A stretch of 64,000 nucleotides of DNA from Capsulimonadaceae bacterium. GTDB taxonomy: Bacteria; Armatimonadota; Armatimonadia; Armatimonadales; Capsulimonadaceae. The notes beneath the pieces were generated by a model. That model saw only the letters and a list, made by a program, of their open reading frames with translations, made no database searches and was not told where the DNA came from. The stretch lies in the NCBI GenBank assembly GCA_031292625.1, contig JARLGU010000015.1:186001-250000 (forward strand). The letters run 5' to 3'. This document shows, piece by piece, positions 37,634 to 44,413 of this stretch; position 1 is the stretch's first letter; each line of letters opens with the position of its first letter. Position numbers and translations under genes: made by a program.

Positions 37634-38575
37634 ATGTTGAACCCGAATTTACCGAGCCGCGCGCATCGGCGGCTTCCAATTTCCAAGTGTTTCGTTCGAT
37701 ACTCAATTGCCTTGGCGATAGTTGCGACGACGTCGCTATCCGCGACCACTGGACTGCGAGCTCAAACCGTAGCCGCCGCGAACACGGACAGAATGACGCT
37801 GGCGAGCGGGACGATTATCCCGGTGATCCTCGACACCGAGTTGTCGACGAATAAGAGCTTTTGGGGCGACACCTTCACCGCGTCCATCGACAAGAGCCGG
37901 GAAGCCTACTGCAATATCTTGCCGGGTGCGTCCATCAAGGGCGTCGTACGCGTGTCGTCGTCGCTAAATGGCAACGATCCTGGCATACTCGAGCTTGCCT
38001 TCACGAGTATGCGCATGGCTGACGGAACAACATACCCCTTGTCCGGATCGGTTATGAACATGGACGCCGGGCAGTTCACGATCAGCAGTAAGGGCCTATT
38101 GCTGGCCAAGAGCCCAGGCCAGAATAGACGTCTTACGTTCGTCGGCGTCGGTTATGGCTCATCAGCGCTTGTAAGCGCCCCGGATGGGGGAAAGCTATCG
38201 CTTAAGGATCTCGCAATGGTTGGTATCGCGGATTACGATGCGCACTCCGCTCTCGCGAACCCGGATCGTTTGCACGACGTCGATTTGAAACCAGGAACGC
38301 CGATGGGAGTTCTCCTTATAGATCAGCTTAGCTTTTCTCTTGGAGCAAAGGTGAACGCATCGACTCCGATGTACCATCGCATTGCCGTACGAGATGGCAC
38401 GAAGTACTATCAGTTCCACGGACGTTCCTGGGCGCTGGATTTGGCGACGGGAGACCGGTATCCTACGTCGAGCGTTGCTCCGGTCATGGGGATGCCTAAC
38501 GGCAAGTACTACAGCTTTCTGGGCCACGCTTACTACATGGACCCCGATACGGGCGAACGTACGCAACTCGATTAA
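37634..38575 (+). CDS. Secreted protein of unknown function with TrbI-like beta domain
   Basis: The 313-residue protein has a signal peptide (FVRYSIALAIVATTSLSATTGLRAQ, about residues 20-44). The following domain, MTLASGTIIPVILDTELSTNKSFWGDTFTASI...LPGASIKGVVRVS, resembles the small beta-barrel seen in TrbI/VirB10-type proteins and in secreted proteins of several phyla; this is a loose match. The C-terminus holds two similar units, KYYQFHGRSWALDLATGDRY and KYYSFLGHAYYMDPDTGERT. It is preceded by a SigB-like promoter and a leader element shared with the SPFH gene. A strong terminator follows. Probably exported; role unknown. Confidence 0.75.
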   Translation: MLNPNLPSRAHRRLPISKCFVRYSIALAIVATTSLSATTGLRAQTVAAANTDRMTLASGTIIPVILDTELSTNKSFWGDTFTASIDKSREAYCNILPGASIKGVVRVSSSLNGNDPGILELAFTSMRMADGTTYPLSGSVMNMDAGQFTISSKGLLLAKSPGQNRRLTFVGVGYGSSALVSAPDGGKLSLKDLAMVGIADYDAHSALANPDRLHDVDLKPGTPMGVLLIDQLSFSLGAKVNASTPMYHRIAVRDGTKYYQFHGRSWALDLATGDRYPTSSVAPVMGMPNGKYYSFLGHAYYMDPDTGERTQLD

Positions 38576-38590
38576 TATTTACATGATTAA

Positions 38591-38625
38591 ACGCCTTCGG
38601 CCAGACTGGCCGAAGGGCGTCTTTT
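38591..38625. terminator. Rho-independent terminator
   Basis: ACGCCTTCGGCCAG pairs with CTGGCCGAAGGGCGT (one bulged G) and is followed by CTTTTTGGGT. It ends the secreted-protein gene and lies next to the convergent NRAMP stop. Confidence 0.85.
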
Positions 38626-38635
38626 TGGGTATGCT

Positions 38636-39964
38636 TCATTTGCCCCAAGTCGCGAACAACCCGATCGCCGCCGCTCCCATGACGAAGGTTGCGGCCCAGC
38701 CGAGAACTCTGCTCCTTCGCCCCAACGTAAATTGCCCCATGATTTTCTGGCTCTGGCCCATTAGCATCATGATAAACATGATAGGGGCTGCGACGACGCC
38801 GTTGATGACCGCGGACCAAAACAGGGCTTTGATTGGGTTCAGGTCGAAGAAATCGAGCGCGAGGCCGATGAACATCGAGACCGCAATAACCGCGTAGAAA
38901 CGTTTCGCATGCGGGAATGTCTTGCTCAAACCGACTCTCCACTGCAACGCTTCGCCGACAGCGTATGCCGCCGATCCTGCAAGCACGGGCAACGCCAGCA
39001 AGCCGGTGCCGATGATTCCCAATGAGAAGAGAAGAAACGCAAAATGACCCGCGATCGGTCGAAGAGCTTCCGCGGCCTGGGTCGAAGTCTGGATGTCCGT
39101 GATCCCATGCAAGTGAAGAGTCACCGCCGTTGTCAGAATGATGAAAAACGACACAAGGTTAGAGAATGCCATCCCCGCATAGGTGTCCACGCGAATCCGG
39201 TGCAGCTGAACTTGGGCCTGTCGTGGCGCTTGCTTTAGCGGATGCTCCTTCGGGTTTGCCTTCTCGATCTCGACCTCTTCCTGGGCCTGCCAGAAGAAGA
39301 GGTACGGACTGATCGTTGTTCCCAATACAGCGACAATGCTCGTCACGGCGGCGACGTTTAGCGCCAATGACGGCACCACGGTCGCGCGCAGCGCCGCTCC
39401 CCACGGCACGTGGACGACGAACACGGTTGCCACGTACGCGAAGAGCGCAGCGCACATCCACTTCAATACGCCCGCGTATTTTTCATACGCCATCACCGTT
39501 TCGAGCGCGGCCGATCCGAGTGCGAAGAGCGCAGCGTAGATGAGTGCGGAACCGCCTATTAGGAGCTTCATTGCCGCTCCCATCGCGCCGATGTCAGCGC
39601 CGAGATTGATGATGTTGGCGATTAGCATCAGGTTGACAAGAATGAATAGCACATTGGGCGGGTAGTACAGACGCAGGTTTCCCGCGATGCCTCGTCCAGT
39701 TACGCGGCCGATCTGCCCGCTGATTTCCTGAATCCCGCACATCAACGGATACGAAAACAGCATCACCCAAAGCATCGAAAACCCGAATTGCGCGCCGACC
39801 TGCGAGTACGTTGCGATCCCGCTTGGGTCGTCATCGGCAGCGCCTGTAATCAGGCCAGGCCCGAGGCTTCGCAGCAATCCTCCTTTGGTAACGCCCTTTG
39901 AAAGAGTCGGATGGGTGAAATCGTTTGGACTGTGTTCCGGATATAGAGGGTCTGTTGACGACAT
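38636..39964 (-). CDS. NRAMP family divalent metal transporter, divergent subfamily
   Basis: The product is 442 residues from the ATG at 39964 (MSSTDPLYPEHS), with a longer frame rejected because GGAA fits this start. About eleven membrane helices follow. Helix 1 carries GAADDDPSGIATYSQ, where canonical NRAMP proteins have DPGN. Helix 6 carries GTTISPYLFFWQAQEE, where canonical proteins have an MPH motif whose Met favours Mn and Fe over Mg and Ca. Both changes place it in a divergent branch whose metal is uncertain; Mg or a broader divalent range is possible. It lies downstream of the Gln-rich lipoprotein gene on the same strand, separated by a terminator. Confidence 0.85.
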   Translation of the reverse strand: MSSTDPLYPEHSPNDFTHPTLSKGVTKGGLLRSLGPGLITGAADDDPSGIATYSQVGAQFGFSMLWVMLFSYPLMCGIQEISGQIGRVTGRGIAGNLRLYYPPNVLFILVNLMLIANIINLGADIGAMGAAMKLLIGGSALIYAALFALGSAALETVMAYEKYAGVLKWMCAALFAYVATVFVVHVPWGAALRATVVPSLALNVAAVTSIVAVLGTTISPYLFFWQAQEEVEIEKANPKEHPLKQAPRQAQVQLHRIRVDTYAGMAFSNLVSFFIILTTAVTLHLHGITDIQTSTQAAEALRPIAGHFAFLLFSLGIIGTGLLALPVLAGSAAYAVGEALQWRVGLSKTFPHAKRFYAVIAVSMFIGLALDFFDLNPIKALFWSAVINGVVAAPIMFIMMLMGQSQKIMGQFTLGRRSRVLGWAATFVMGAAAIGLFATWGK

Positions 39965-40007
39965 GAAGGGTTCCAGTTGAAGAAAGTCGGTGCATGAGAC
40001 ACCAAAG

Positions 40008-40033
40008 GCCGGGGATCTCAATGTCTCCCCGGC
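40008..40033 (-). terminator. Terminator of the Gln-rich lipoprotein gene
   Basis: GCCGGGGA and TCCCCGGC form a perfect 8-base stem, followed on the minus strand by CTTTGGTG. It lies 30 bases past the lipoprotein stop. Confidence 0.6.
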
Positions 40034-40062
40034 TATATTGCGGCGCCATTTAGCCTCGATTC

Positions 40063-42273
40063 TCAATGATCGTTAGGCCGCCGATCTCCGCCTTGCTGTT
40101 GCGGCGCCTGTTTTTGCTGTTGCTGCTGCTGCTGTTGTGGCGCTTGCTGCCTCGGCTGCTGTTGTCGTTGCTGTTGCTGTTGCTGTTGCTGCTGAGGCGC
40201 TTGTTGCCTCGGCTGCTGTTGTTGCTGCTGTGGTGCTTGCTGCCTCGGCTGCTGTTGTCGTTGCTGTTGCTGCTGTGGTGCTTGCTGCCTCGGCTGCTGC
40301 TGTCGTTGCTGTTGCTGCTGCTGTGGCGCTTGTTGCCGCTGAGCTTGCTGATGTTGCTGCGGCGCTTGTTGGCGCTGAGGCGCTTGCTGCCTCGGCTGCT
40401 GTTGGTGTTGCTGTTGCTGCTGAGGCGCTTGTTGCCTCGGCTGCTGTTGTCGTTGCCGTTGCTGCTGAGGCGCTTGTTGCCTCGGCTGCTGTTGTCGTTG
40501 CTGTTGCTGTTGCGCTTGTTGCCTCGGCTGCTGTTGTCGTTGCTGTTGCTGTGGTGCTTGCTGTCTCGGCTGCTGTTGGTGTTGCTGAGGCGCTTGCTGC
40601 CGCTGAGCTTGCTGGTGTTGCTGCTCGCCTTGCTGCCTCGGCTGCTGCTGCCGTTGCTGTTGCTGCTGCTGACCTTGTTGTCGCTGAGCTTGCTGGTGTT
40701 GCTGCTGGTGTTGCTGCTGACCTTGTTGTCGCTGAGCTTGCTGGTGTTGCTGCTGACCTTGCTGCCGCTGAGCTTGCTGGTGTTGCTGCTGACCTTGCTG
40801 CCGCTGAGCTTGCTGGTGTTGCTGCTGGTGTTGCTGCTGACCTTGCTGCCGCTGAGCTTGCTGGTGCTGCTGTGGCGCTTGTTGCTGTTGCTGCTCGCCT
40901 TGCTGCCTCGGCTGCTGCTGCCGTTGCTGTTGCTGCTGCTGACCTTGTTGGCGCTGAGCTTGCTGATGTTGCTGCTCGCCTTGCTGGCGCTGAGCTTGCT
41001 GGCCCTGCTGCTGGCCTTGTTGGCGCTGAGCCTGCTGGTGTTGTTGCGGCGCTTGTGGTCGCTGGGTCTGCTGGCGCTGCTGCGGCGCTTGTTGTCGCTG
41101 AGCTTGCTGGTGTTGCTGTTGCTGCTGCTGACCTTGTTGTCGCTGAGCTTGCTGGTGCTGCTGCTGACCTTGCTGCCTCGGCTGCTGCTGTCGTTGCTGT
41201 TGCTGACCTTGTTGGCGCTGAGCTTGCTGGTTCTGCTGAGGCGCTTGTGGTCGCTGGGTCTGCTGGCGCTGCGGATTGTTGCCGGCGGCGTTGTGCTCTG
41301 GATTTACCCCGGGCATCTCGTGCGCTTGGCCTTGATGCGTCGCGCCGGAGTTGCGATCTCCGGAAGGGCCCGCTGCGGCATTGGGACGCGGCGAATTCTC
41401 GTCGTGCCACGCTCGAGCTGGCGACCGGTGGTCGCTGTAGACCTTCTCGTCATGAGCCCACTGCTGGCGGGGGACCATTGCTTCCGCCGGCGGGGTGACG
41501 GTGACGTAAGCCGTCGTTCGGTGCCCGTTTTGTTCGTAGGAAATGGGCACGCGACGATTTTCCTGGCGGTATGGCCAGCGCTCAGTGCGGTTGTTGCCCT
41601 GATAGCCGTAGTACCACGCGGGACCGGAGCCCTCGTTTTCGTTGAGCACGAAATAGGCGCCGATCAGGATGGGGACGGAGACCAACCAGTCGTTATGGCG
41701 CCAGTGCCGGTCGTATTTGTTGGGATCGCTGTAGTACGCCGGCTCATTGTGGATCGTAAAGGACACGTCGCCATCGTCGATCACGGGGCAGTCGTCCTGG
41801 TCAGGATCGTAGCGGCTGTAGTCGCCGTCCCGGTCGCAGTCGTAGTAGCGGTCGGACTGGTCGTCGACGAAGTTCATATAGTAGCGGTCGCGATGGCGCA
41901 ATACACGATAGTAGCGGTCGCGGGTGTGATCGTAATAGAGCGGATAGTTTTGCTCGGTGACTTTATCGTAATAAGCGGGATAGATGTGTCCGCGCGCATC
42001 GCGGCCGATATGGTAATACCGGCCGTCGTCGTCTGTTAGATAAGGAAGACCGTTCCGGTGGACGATGTGTAGATAGCGGTGTTTGTGAGGCGCAACCGCA
42101 GGTTTCGGCGCGGTTTGCTCAACCAGGTCGTAAGGCTGGAAATCCGGCGCCGGGGCTGCCGCGGTATTGACGGTTACTTGGGGATTGACGGGTGTGACTG
42201 TGCTGTGATGTGTACAGCCTGCCACGCTCAATCCCGCGACGCTGATAACAGCGCCGATCAAAATACGTTTCAT
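40063..42273 (-). CDS. Lipoprotein with Tyr-rich domain and long Gln-rich repeat tail
   Basis: The product is 736 residues from the ATG at 42273, with CGGAG 8-9 bases upstream. MKRILIGAVISVAGLSVAGC ends in a lipobox, so the mature protein is lipid-anchored at Cys20. Residues about 50-170 are rich in Tyr, His, Arg and Asp with repeated YY or RYY pairs (DGRYYHIGRD, RDRYYRVLRHRDRYYMN). A hydrophobic segment (WLVSVPILIGAYFVLNENEG) lies near residue 215. From about residue 340 to the end the chain is nearly pure Gln, Arg, Pro, His and Ala in QQ, QAQRQQG and QQPRQQAP units, about 400 residues of likely disorder. Only the minus frame has a signal, lipobox and varied N-domain, so I trust it over the long open plus frames. 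Function unknown; an envelope or matrix role is possible. Confidence 0.78.
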   Translation of the reverse strand: MKRILIGAVISVAGLSVAGCTHHSTVTPVNPQVTVNTAAAPAPDFQPYDLVEQTAPKPAVAPHKHRYLHIVHRNGLPYLTDDDGRYYHIGRDARGHIYPAYYDKVTEQNYPLYYDHTRDRYYRVLRHRDRYYMNFVDDQSDRYYDCDRDGDYSRYDPDQDDCPVIDDGDVSFTIHNEPAYYSDPNKYDRHWRHNDWLVSVPILIGAYFVLNENEGSGPAWYYGYQGNNRTERWPYRQENRRVPISYEQNGHRTTAYVTVTPPAEAMVPRQQWAHDEKVYSDHRSPARAWHDENSPRPNAAAGPSGDRNSGATHQGQAHEMPGVNPEHNAAGNNPQRQQTQRPQAPQQNQQAQRQQGQQQQRQQQPRQQGQQQHQQAQRQQGQQQQQQHQQAQRQQAPQQRQQTQRPQAPQQHQQAQRQQGQQQGQQAQRQQGEQQHQQAQRQQGQQQQQQRQQQPRQQGEQQQQQAPQQHQQAQRQQGQQQHQQQHQQAQRQQGQQQHQQAQRQQGQQQHQQAQRQQGQQQHQQQHQQAQRQQGQQQQQQRQQQPRQQGEQQHQQAQRQQAPQQHQQQPRQQAPQQQQRQQQPRQQAQQQQQRQQQPRQQAPQQQRQRQQQPRQQAPQQQQQHQQQPRQQAPQRQQAPQQHQQAQRQQAPQQQQQQRQQQPRQQAPQQQQQRQQQPRQQAPQQQQQQPRQQAPQQQQQQQQQRQQQPRQQAPQQQQQQQQKQAPQQQGGDRRPNDH
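40095..41285. repeat. In-frame tandem repeat coding Gln-rich tail
   Basis: This is a low-complexity tract built from 12-base subunits. In its middle part the word GACCTTG recurs at 40671, 40719, 40755, 40791 and 40839, giving steps of 48, 36, 36 and 48 bases, all multiples of 12. All six frames are open for long stretches because stop codons are excluded by composition, which explains the spurious Leu-rich and Ala-rich frames here. Length changes in multiples of 12 would stay in frame. Confidence 0.85.
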
Positions 42274-42338
42274 ATGTCCATCTCCGTGTTGCCGTCGCAC
42301 AACAGACCACGGGGAGGGTTGTCGATGCACGTCCTATC

Positions 42339-42364
42339 TTACCCATTCCGCCGGTAGCTCAAGC
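42339..42364 (-). promoter_or_regulatory. Weak SigB-type promoter candidate for the Gln-rich lipoprotein
   Basis: On the minus strand GCTTGA, a 14-base spacer and GGGTAA lie about 70 bases before the ATG. The -35 differs from GTTT at the second base. Confidence 0.3.
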
Positions 42365-42441
42365 GAGCCTCCCTCGCACCGTGTCGGCGCTGCCGTTCAA
42401 TTTCCCGCTCAGTGCTTCTCCAACATTCAGAATGCGCCAAT

Positions 42442-42466
42442 GTTTCAATCGCGGGGACACGGGTAT
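42442..42466 (+). promoter_or_regulatory. SigB-type promoter
   Basis: GTTTCA (42442-42447), 13 bases, then GGGTAT (42461-42466) extended to GGGTATAT. It lies 38 bases before the small secreted-protein gene at 42504. Confidence 0.55.
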
Positions 42467-42503
42467 ATGCAATACACAGGATGCTCAAAATATATAAAAT
42501 ACA

Positions 42504-42758
42504 ATGAAAATTTCGAAAAACACGATTCTTGTATGGGCCATTCTGATGACTGGATGCGTGCTTGCAATGGCAGATTCAGTCAGTTCCGGGGCTACGCCGC
42601 GAAGGGGCGTTGCCGCGCAAGCTGGGGCTCCCGTACCGCGCACTCGGGTTTTCGCTGCCTCATCCGCGAAAGACGATAACTCCGCGAGTTGGAACCATCG
42701 TTATCGTCATCGGAGCAAGCATTGTCACCGGCACTCGTTGCTCACGCTCCGGTTCTAG
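42504..42758 (+). CDS. Small secreted protein with His/Arg-rich tail (84 aa)
   Basis: The protein begins MKISKNTILVWAILMTGCVLAMADS, a signal peptide (a lipobox-like TGC is present, but its position is not ideal). The mature part is Ala/Ser-rich and ends with a His/Arg cluster, NHRYRHRSKHCHRH. It resembles the product at 43992-44195 in its MKIS start, Ala/Ser middle and Trp followed by a His/Arg tail. A SigB-type promoter precedes it; the ribosome binding site is poor. The tail could bind metal or acidic polymers (inference). Confidence 0.6.
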   Translation: MKISKNTILVWAILMTGCVLAMADSVSSGATPRRGVAAQAGAPVPRTRVFAASSAKDDNSASWNHRYRHRSKHCHRHSLLTLRF

Positions 42759-42851
42759 AGGTGACTGGCTTTCCGTAAGTCCATTTCTCTGCGAAATGGG
42801 CGAGGGGAGGCCGCTGTCGTATGTTACGAAAAGTTAAGGAGGGCTACTACA

Positions 42852-43046
42852 ATGCCCAATAAAGATGTTGTAAAGGGTTTGATCAAGCAAGGAGAAGGTC
42901 GCGTCCAGGAGTTTGTCGGCAACCTGATCGATGATCCCAATTTAATGGCCAAGGGCGAAGCGAACGAGGAGACGGGCAAGGCTCAGGAGACGGTGGGCCA
43001 TCTCAAGGAAGCGGTTCATTCGGCGACGCGCACAGGCAAGCCATAA
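42852..43046 (+). CDS. CsbD family stress protein
   Basis: The 64-residue protein MPNKDVVKGLIKQGEGRVQE... is hydrophilic and helical, with the CsbD pattern G-E-x-x-K/R-x-x-V-G-x-x-x-D/N near residues 14-27 and the repeated GKAQETVGHLKEA. CsbD-like proteins are abundant stress proteins in many bacteria, and CsbD of Bacillus subtilis belongs to the SigB regulon. AAGGAGG lies 9 bases before the ATG. It may form an operon with the small gene at 43090. Confidence 0.85.
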   Translation: MPNKDVVKGLIKQGEGRVQEFVGNLIDDPNLMAKGEANEETGKAQETVGHLKEAVHSATRTGKP

Positions 43047-43089
43047 AGATATTCTCATTGCGGCTACGCTAGCATCGGAGGCAAACACA

Positions 43090-43263
43090 TTGGCAGACAA
43101 ACACGATAAACGAAAGCACCTTAAGGCGAAGGCCTCCAAAGCTATCCAGGGTCCCGAAGGAAATCTGGCGCTCATCGAAAACGAAATCAAGGCGGCAGCG
43201 GGGAATGCTCAGCAAGAGCTCGGTAAGCAACGAGCATCCGGCAATCGATCCCATCGGGGTTAA
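43090..43263 (+). CDS. Small basic hydrophilic protein (57 aa, TTG start)
   Basis: This frame starts MADKHDKRKHLKAKASKAIQ from TTG, with GGAGG 8 bases upstream, and ends in GNRSHRG. It is highly charged and without hydrophobic segments, like the CsbD protein 44 bases before it. It is followed by a strong terminator, so CsbD and this gene probably form one unit. I do not recognise a family, although the QGPEGNLALIENEIKAAAG region has a helical pattern. Confidence 0.6.
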   Translation: MADKHDKRKHLKAKASKAIQGPEGNLALIENEIKAAAGNAQQELGKQRASGNRSHRG

Positions 43264-43288
43264 CGATGCCGGTCTATCATGATAATTC

Positions 43289-43337
43289 GCGCCCACGATT
43301 CATCCATGAGAATCTGGGCGCTGAATCGTTTAGGTTT
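43289..43337 (+). terminator. Terminator after the CsbD unit
   Basis: GCGCCCA and GATTC pair with GAATC and TGGGCGC (12 pairs with one bulge, 43289-43321), followed by GTTTAGGTTTTTC. A second hairpin, TTAAGCCC/GGGCTTAA, lies at 43359-43377 in the leader of the next gene. Confidence 0.7.
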
Positions 43338-43404
43338 TTCTCTGTTAGAAGTTGCTCTTTAAGCCCGACGGGCTTAATGGAGCGTAAGGAAGATTGGCAA
43401 TGCC

Positions 43405-43902
43405 ATGATATTGCGGCTATCGCTTGACCTTCCTGAAGACGCAGCCTATATTCGCACGACGAGGAATCTTGGCCGATGTCTTCTGGAAGACTTGAAGGTT
43501 ACCGAGAGTACGATTCTTGACGTGGAAAACATTGTGGGCGAACTGTGCTCAAACGTAATTCGCCATGCCCAGTCGAAGGCTATGCACTTTCTGGTGACTC
43601 TTGAGTACTACAAGCCCAAAGTCGTTATTACCGTCAAGGATAACGGACTGGGATTCGTTATGGACGACATGCTACCGGTCGGCGCATTGCGCTCAGACGG
43701 AAATGGCGGCGAGCGCTTGGGCGGCTACGGAATGATCCTTCTCGAAGGGCTGTCCGACAGACTCGACTTCACTGAGACAGACCCGCATGGGACGACGGTG
43801 CGGGTTGAAAAGAATCTGCGCTACGAGTCGCAGGGGGACGCTGATGCCGCGACGAGGCGAGACACCGGTCATGCCGGGTTTGCGACGGTAAGCTTAGAAT
43901 GA
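43405..43902 (+). CDS. RsbW-like anti-sigma factor / serine kinase ATPase
   Basis: The 165-residue protein is a single GHKL ATPase domain of the HATPase_c_2 type. The N-box is IVGELCSNVIRHAQ (about residues 48-61), the G1 box VKDNGLGF (about 79-86), and a later GGYGMILLEGLSD forms the G2-like lid. Such proteins bind a sigma factor or phosphorylate a STAS-domain anti-anti-sigma factor in partner-switching systems. The PAS-SpoIIE phosphatase at 47012 is a natural opposing enzyme. No sigma factor or STAS gene is present in the window. Confidence 0.8.
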   Translation: MILRLSLDLPEDAAYIRTTRNLGRCLLEDLKVTESTILDVENIVGELCSNVIRHAQSKAMHFLVTLEYYKPKVVITVKDNGLGFVMDDMLPVGALRSDGNGGERLGGYGMILLEGLSDRLDFTETDPHGTTVRVEKNLRYESQGDADAATRRDTGHAGFATVSLE

Positions 43903-43938
43903 GTAGGAAACGGGCAAAGAGCGCGTGGATATTGAAAC

Positions 43939-43985
43939 GAACGCCCACAATCCCCTCTCGGGAATTTGGGCGTTCTTGCCTAACC
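43939..43985. terminator. Bidirectional terminator
   Basis: GAACGCCCA pairs perfectly with TGGGCGTTC. It sits between the convergent RsbW-like gene and the small His-tail gene. Confidence 0.7.
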
Positions 43986-43991
43986 AAGTGA

Positions 43992-44195
43992 CTACAGCCG
44001 AATGATAATGCCGCCGCCGTGACGGTGGTGGCGATGCTGATGGTGACGCCAGTTCGTGGAGCCATCAGAGGCTACTCTCGCAGCAGCAAAACTTGTGGCG
44101 CTAGAGGGGGCGGCAGCAACCGGTCCGTCGATCGCGAAAGCGCTCATAAGAGTCAACAGGAACGAGGCAACTACCAAGATTCTTGAAATTTTCAT
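43992..44195 (-). CDS. Small secreted protein with His-rich tail (67 aa)
   Basis: The ATG at 44195 has GGAG 5 bases upstream; longer frames to 44261 are not needed. MKISRILVVASFLLTLMSAFA is a signal peptide. The mature part is short, Ala/Ser-rich, and ends NWRHHQHRHHRHGGGIIIRL with seven His residues in about eleven positions. It is related in layout to the proteins at 42504 and 46451. A SigB-type promoter lies about 40 bases upstream, divergent from that of the SPFH gene. Metal binding in the envelope is a reasonable inference. Confidence 0.7.
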   Translation of the reverse strand: MKISRILVVASFLLTLMSAFAIDGPVAAAPSSATSFAAARVASDGSTNWRHHQHRHHRHGGGIIIRL

Positions 44196-44234
44196 CGTTT
44201 CTCCATTTTTTTGAATACGTCGGTAGTTTAAATA

Positions 44235-44259
44235 TATCCCGTTAGCAAGCAATCGAAAC
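44235..44259 (-). promoter_or_regulatory. SigB-type promoter, minus strand
   Basis: GTTTCG, a 13-base spacer and GGGATATAT on the minus strand. The -10 differs from GGGTAT by exchange of T and A. Confidence 0.45.
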
Positions 44260-44270
44260 ATGCGGCCGCC

Positions 44271-44297
44271 GTTTTGCGGCGTATGGTAAACGGGTAT
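44271..44297 (+). promoter_or_regulatory. SigB-type promoter of the SPFH operon
   Basis: GTTTTG (44271-44276), 15 bases, then GGGTAT (44292-44297) extended to GGGTATAT. The leader is about 110 bases and contains the conserved element. Confidence 0.55.
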
Positions 44298-44349
44298 ATC
44301 CCAATAGGTAACAGGAAGCTGGGGTCGCTTCTAATGCTCTTCGGTATGG

Positions 44350-44412
44350 TCCTCCCGGAACAACACCGTCCTTCAAATTCCACGTAGCCGGGTGCGCCAT
44401 AAAGGCAACCCG
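44350..44412 (+). promoter_or_regulatory. Conserved leader RNA element, copy 2
   Basis: The block is collinear with 37565-37629. CCCGG (44354-44358) can pair with CCGGG (44388-44392). Alternatively CGGGT (44389-44393) pairs with ACCCG (44408-44412), with the inner GCC/GGC, trapping AAAGG at 44401-44405, which is 8 bases before the ATG. The lower stem differs in sequence from copy 1 but remains fully paired. Confidence 0.6.
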
Positions 44413-44413
44413 T

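Noticed and set aside
40095-41285. CRISPR array or minisatellite outside a gene
   Set aside because: Repeats are not separated by unique spacers of constant length and keep one coding frame throughout.
40066-42039. 657-residue Leu-rich frame on the plus strand and a 445-residue Ala-rich minus frame (40073-41410)
   Set aside because: Both arise because the Gln repeat DNA lacks stop codons in all frames. Only the minus frame at 40063-42273 has a signal peptide, lipobox and ribosome binding site.
37565-44412. Assignment of the shared leader to the c-di-GMP (GEMM-I) or guanidine-III riboswitch
   Set aside because: TAGCCGGGT resembles the 3' end of GEMM-I and GGTGCGCC a piece of guanidine-III, but the other conserved blocks of either class are absent.
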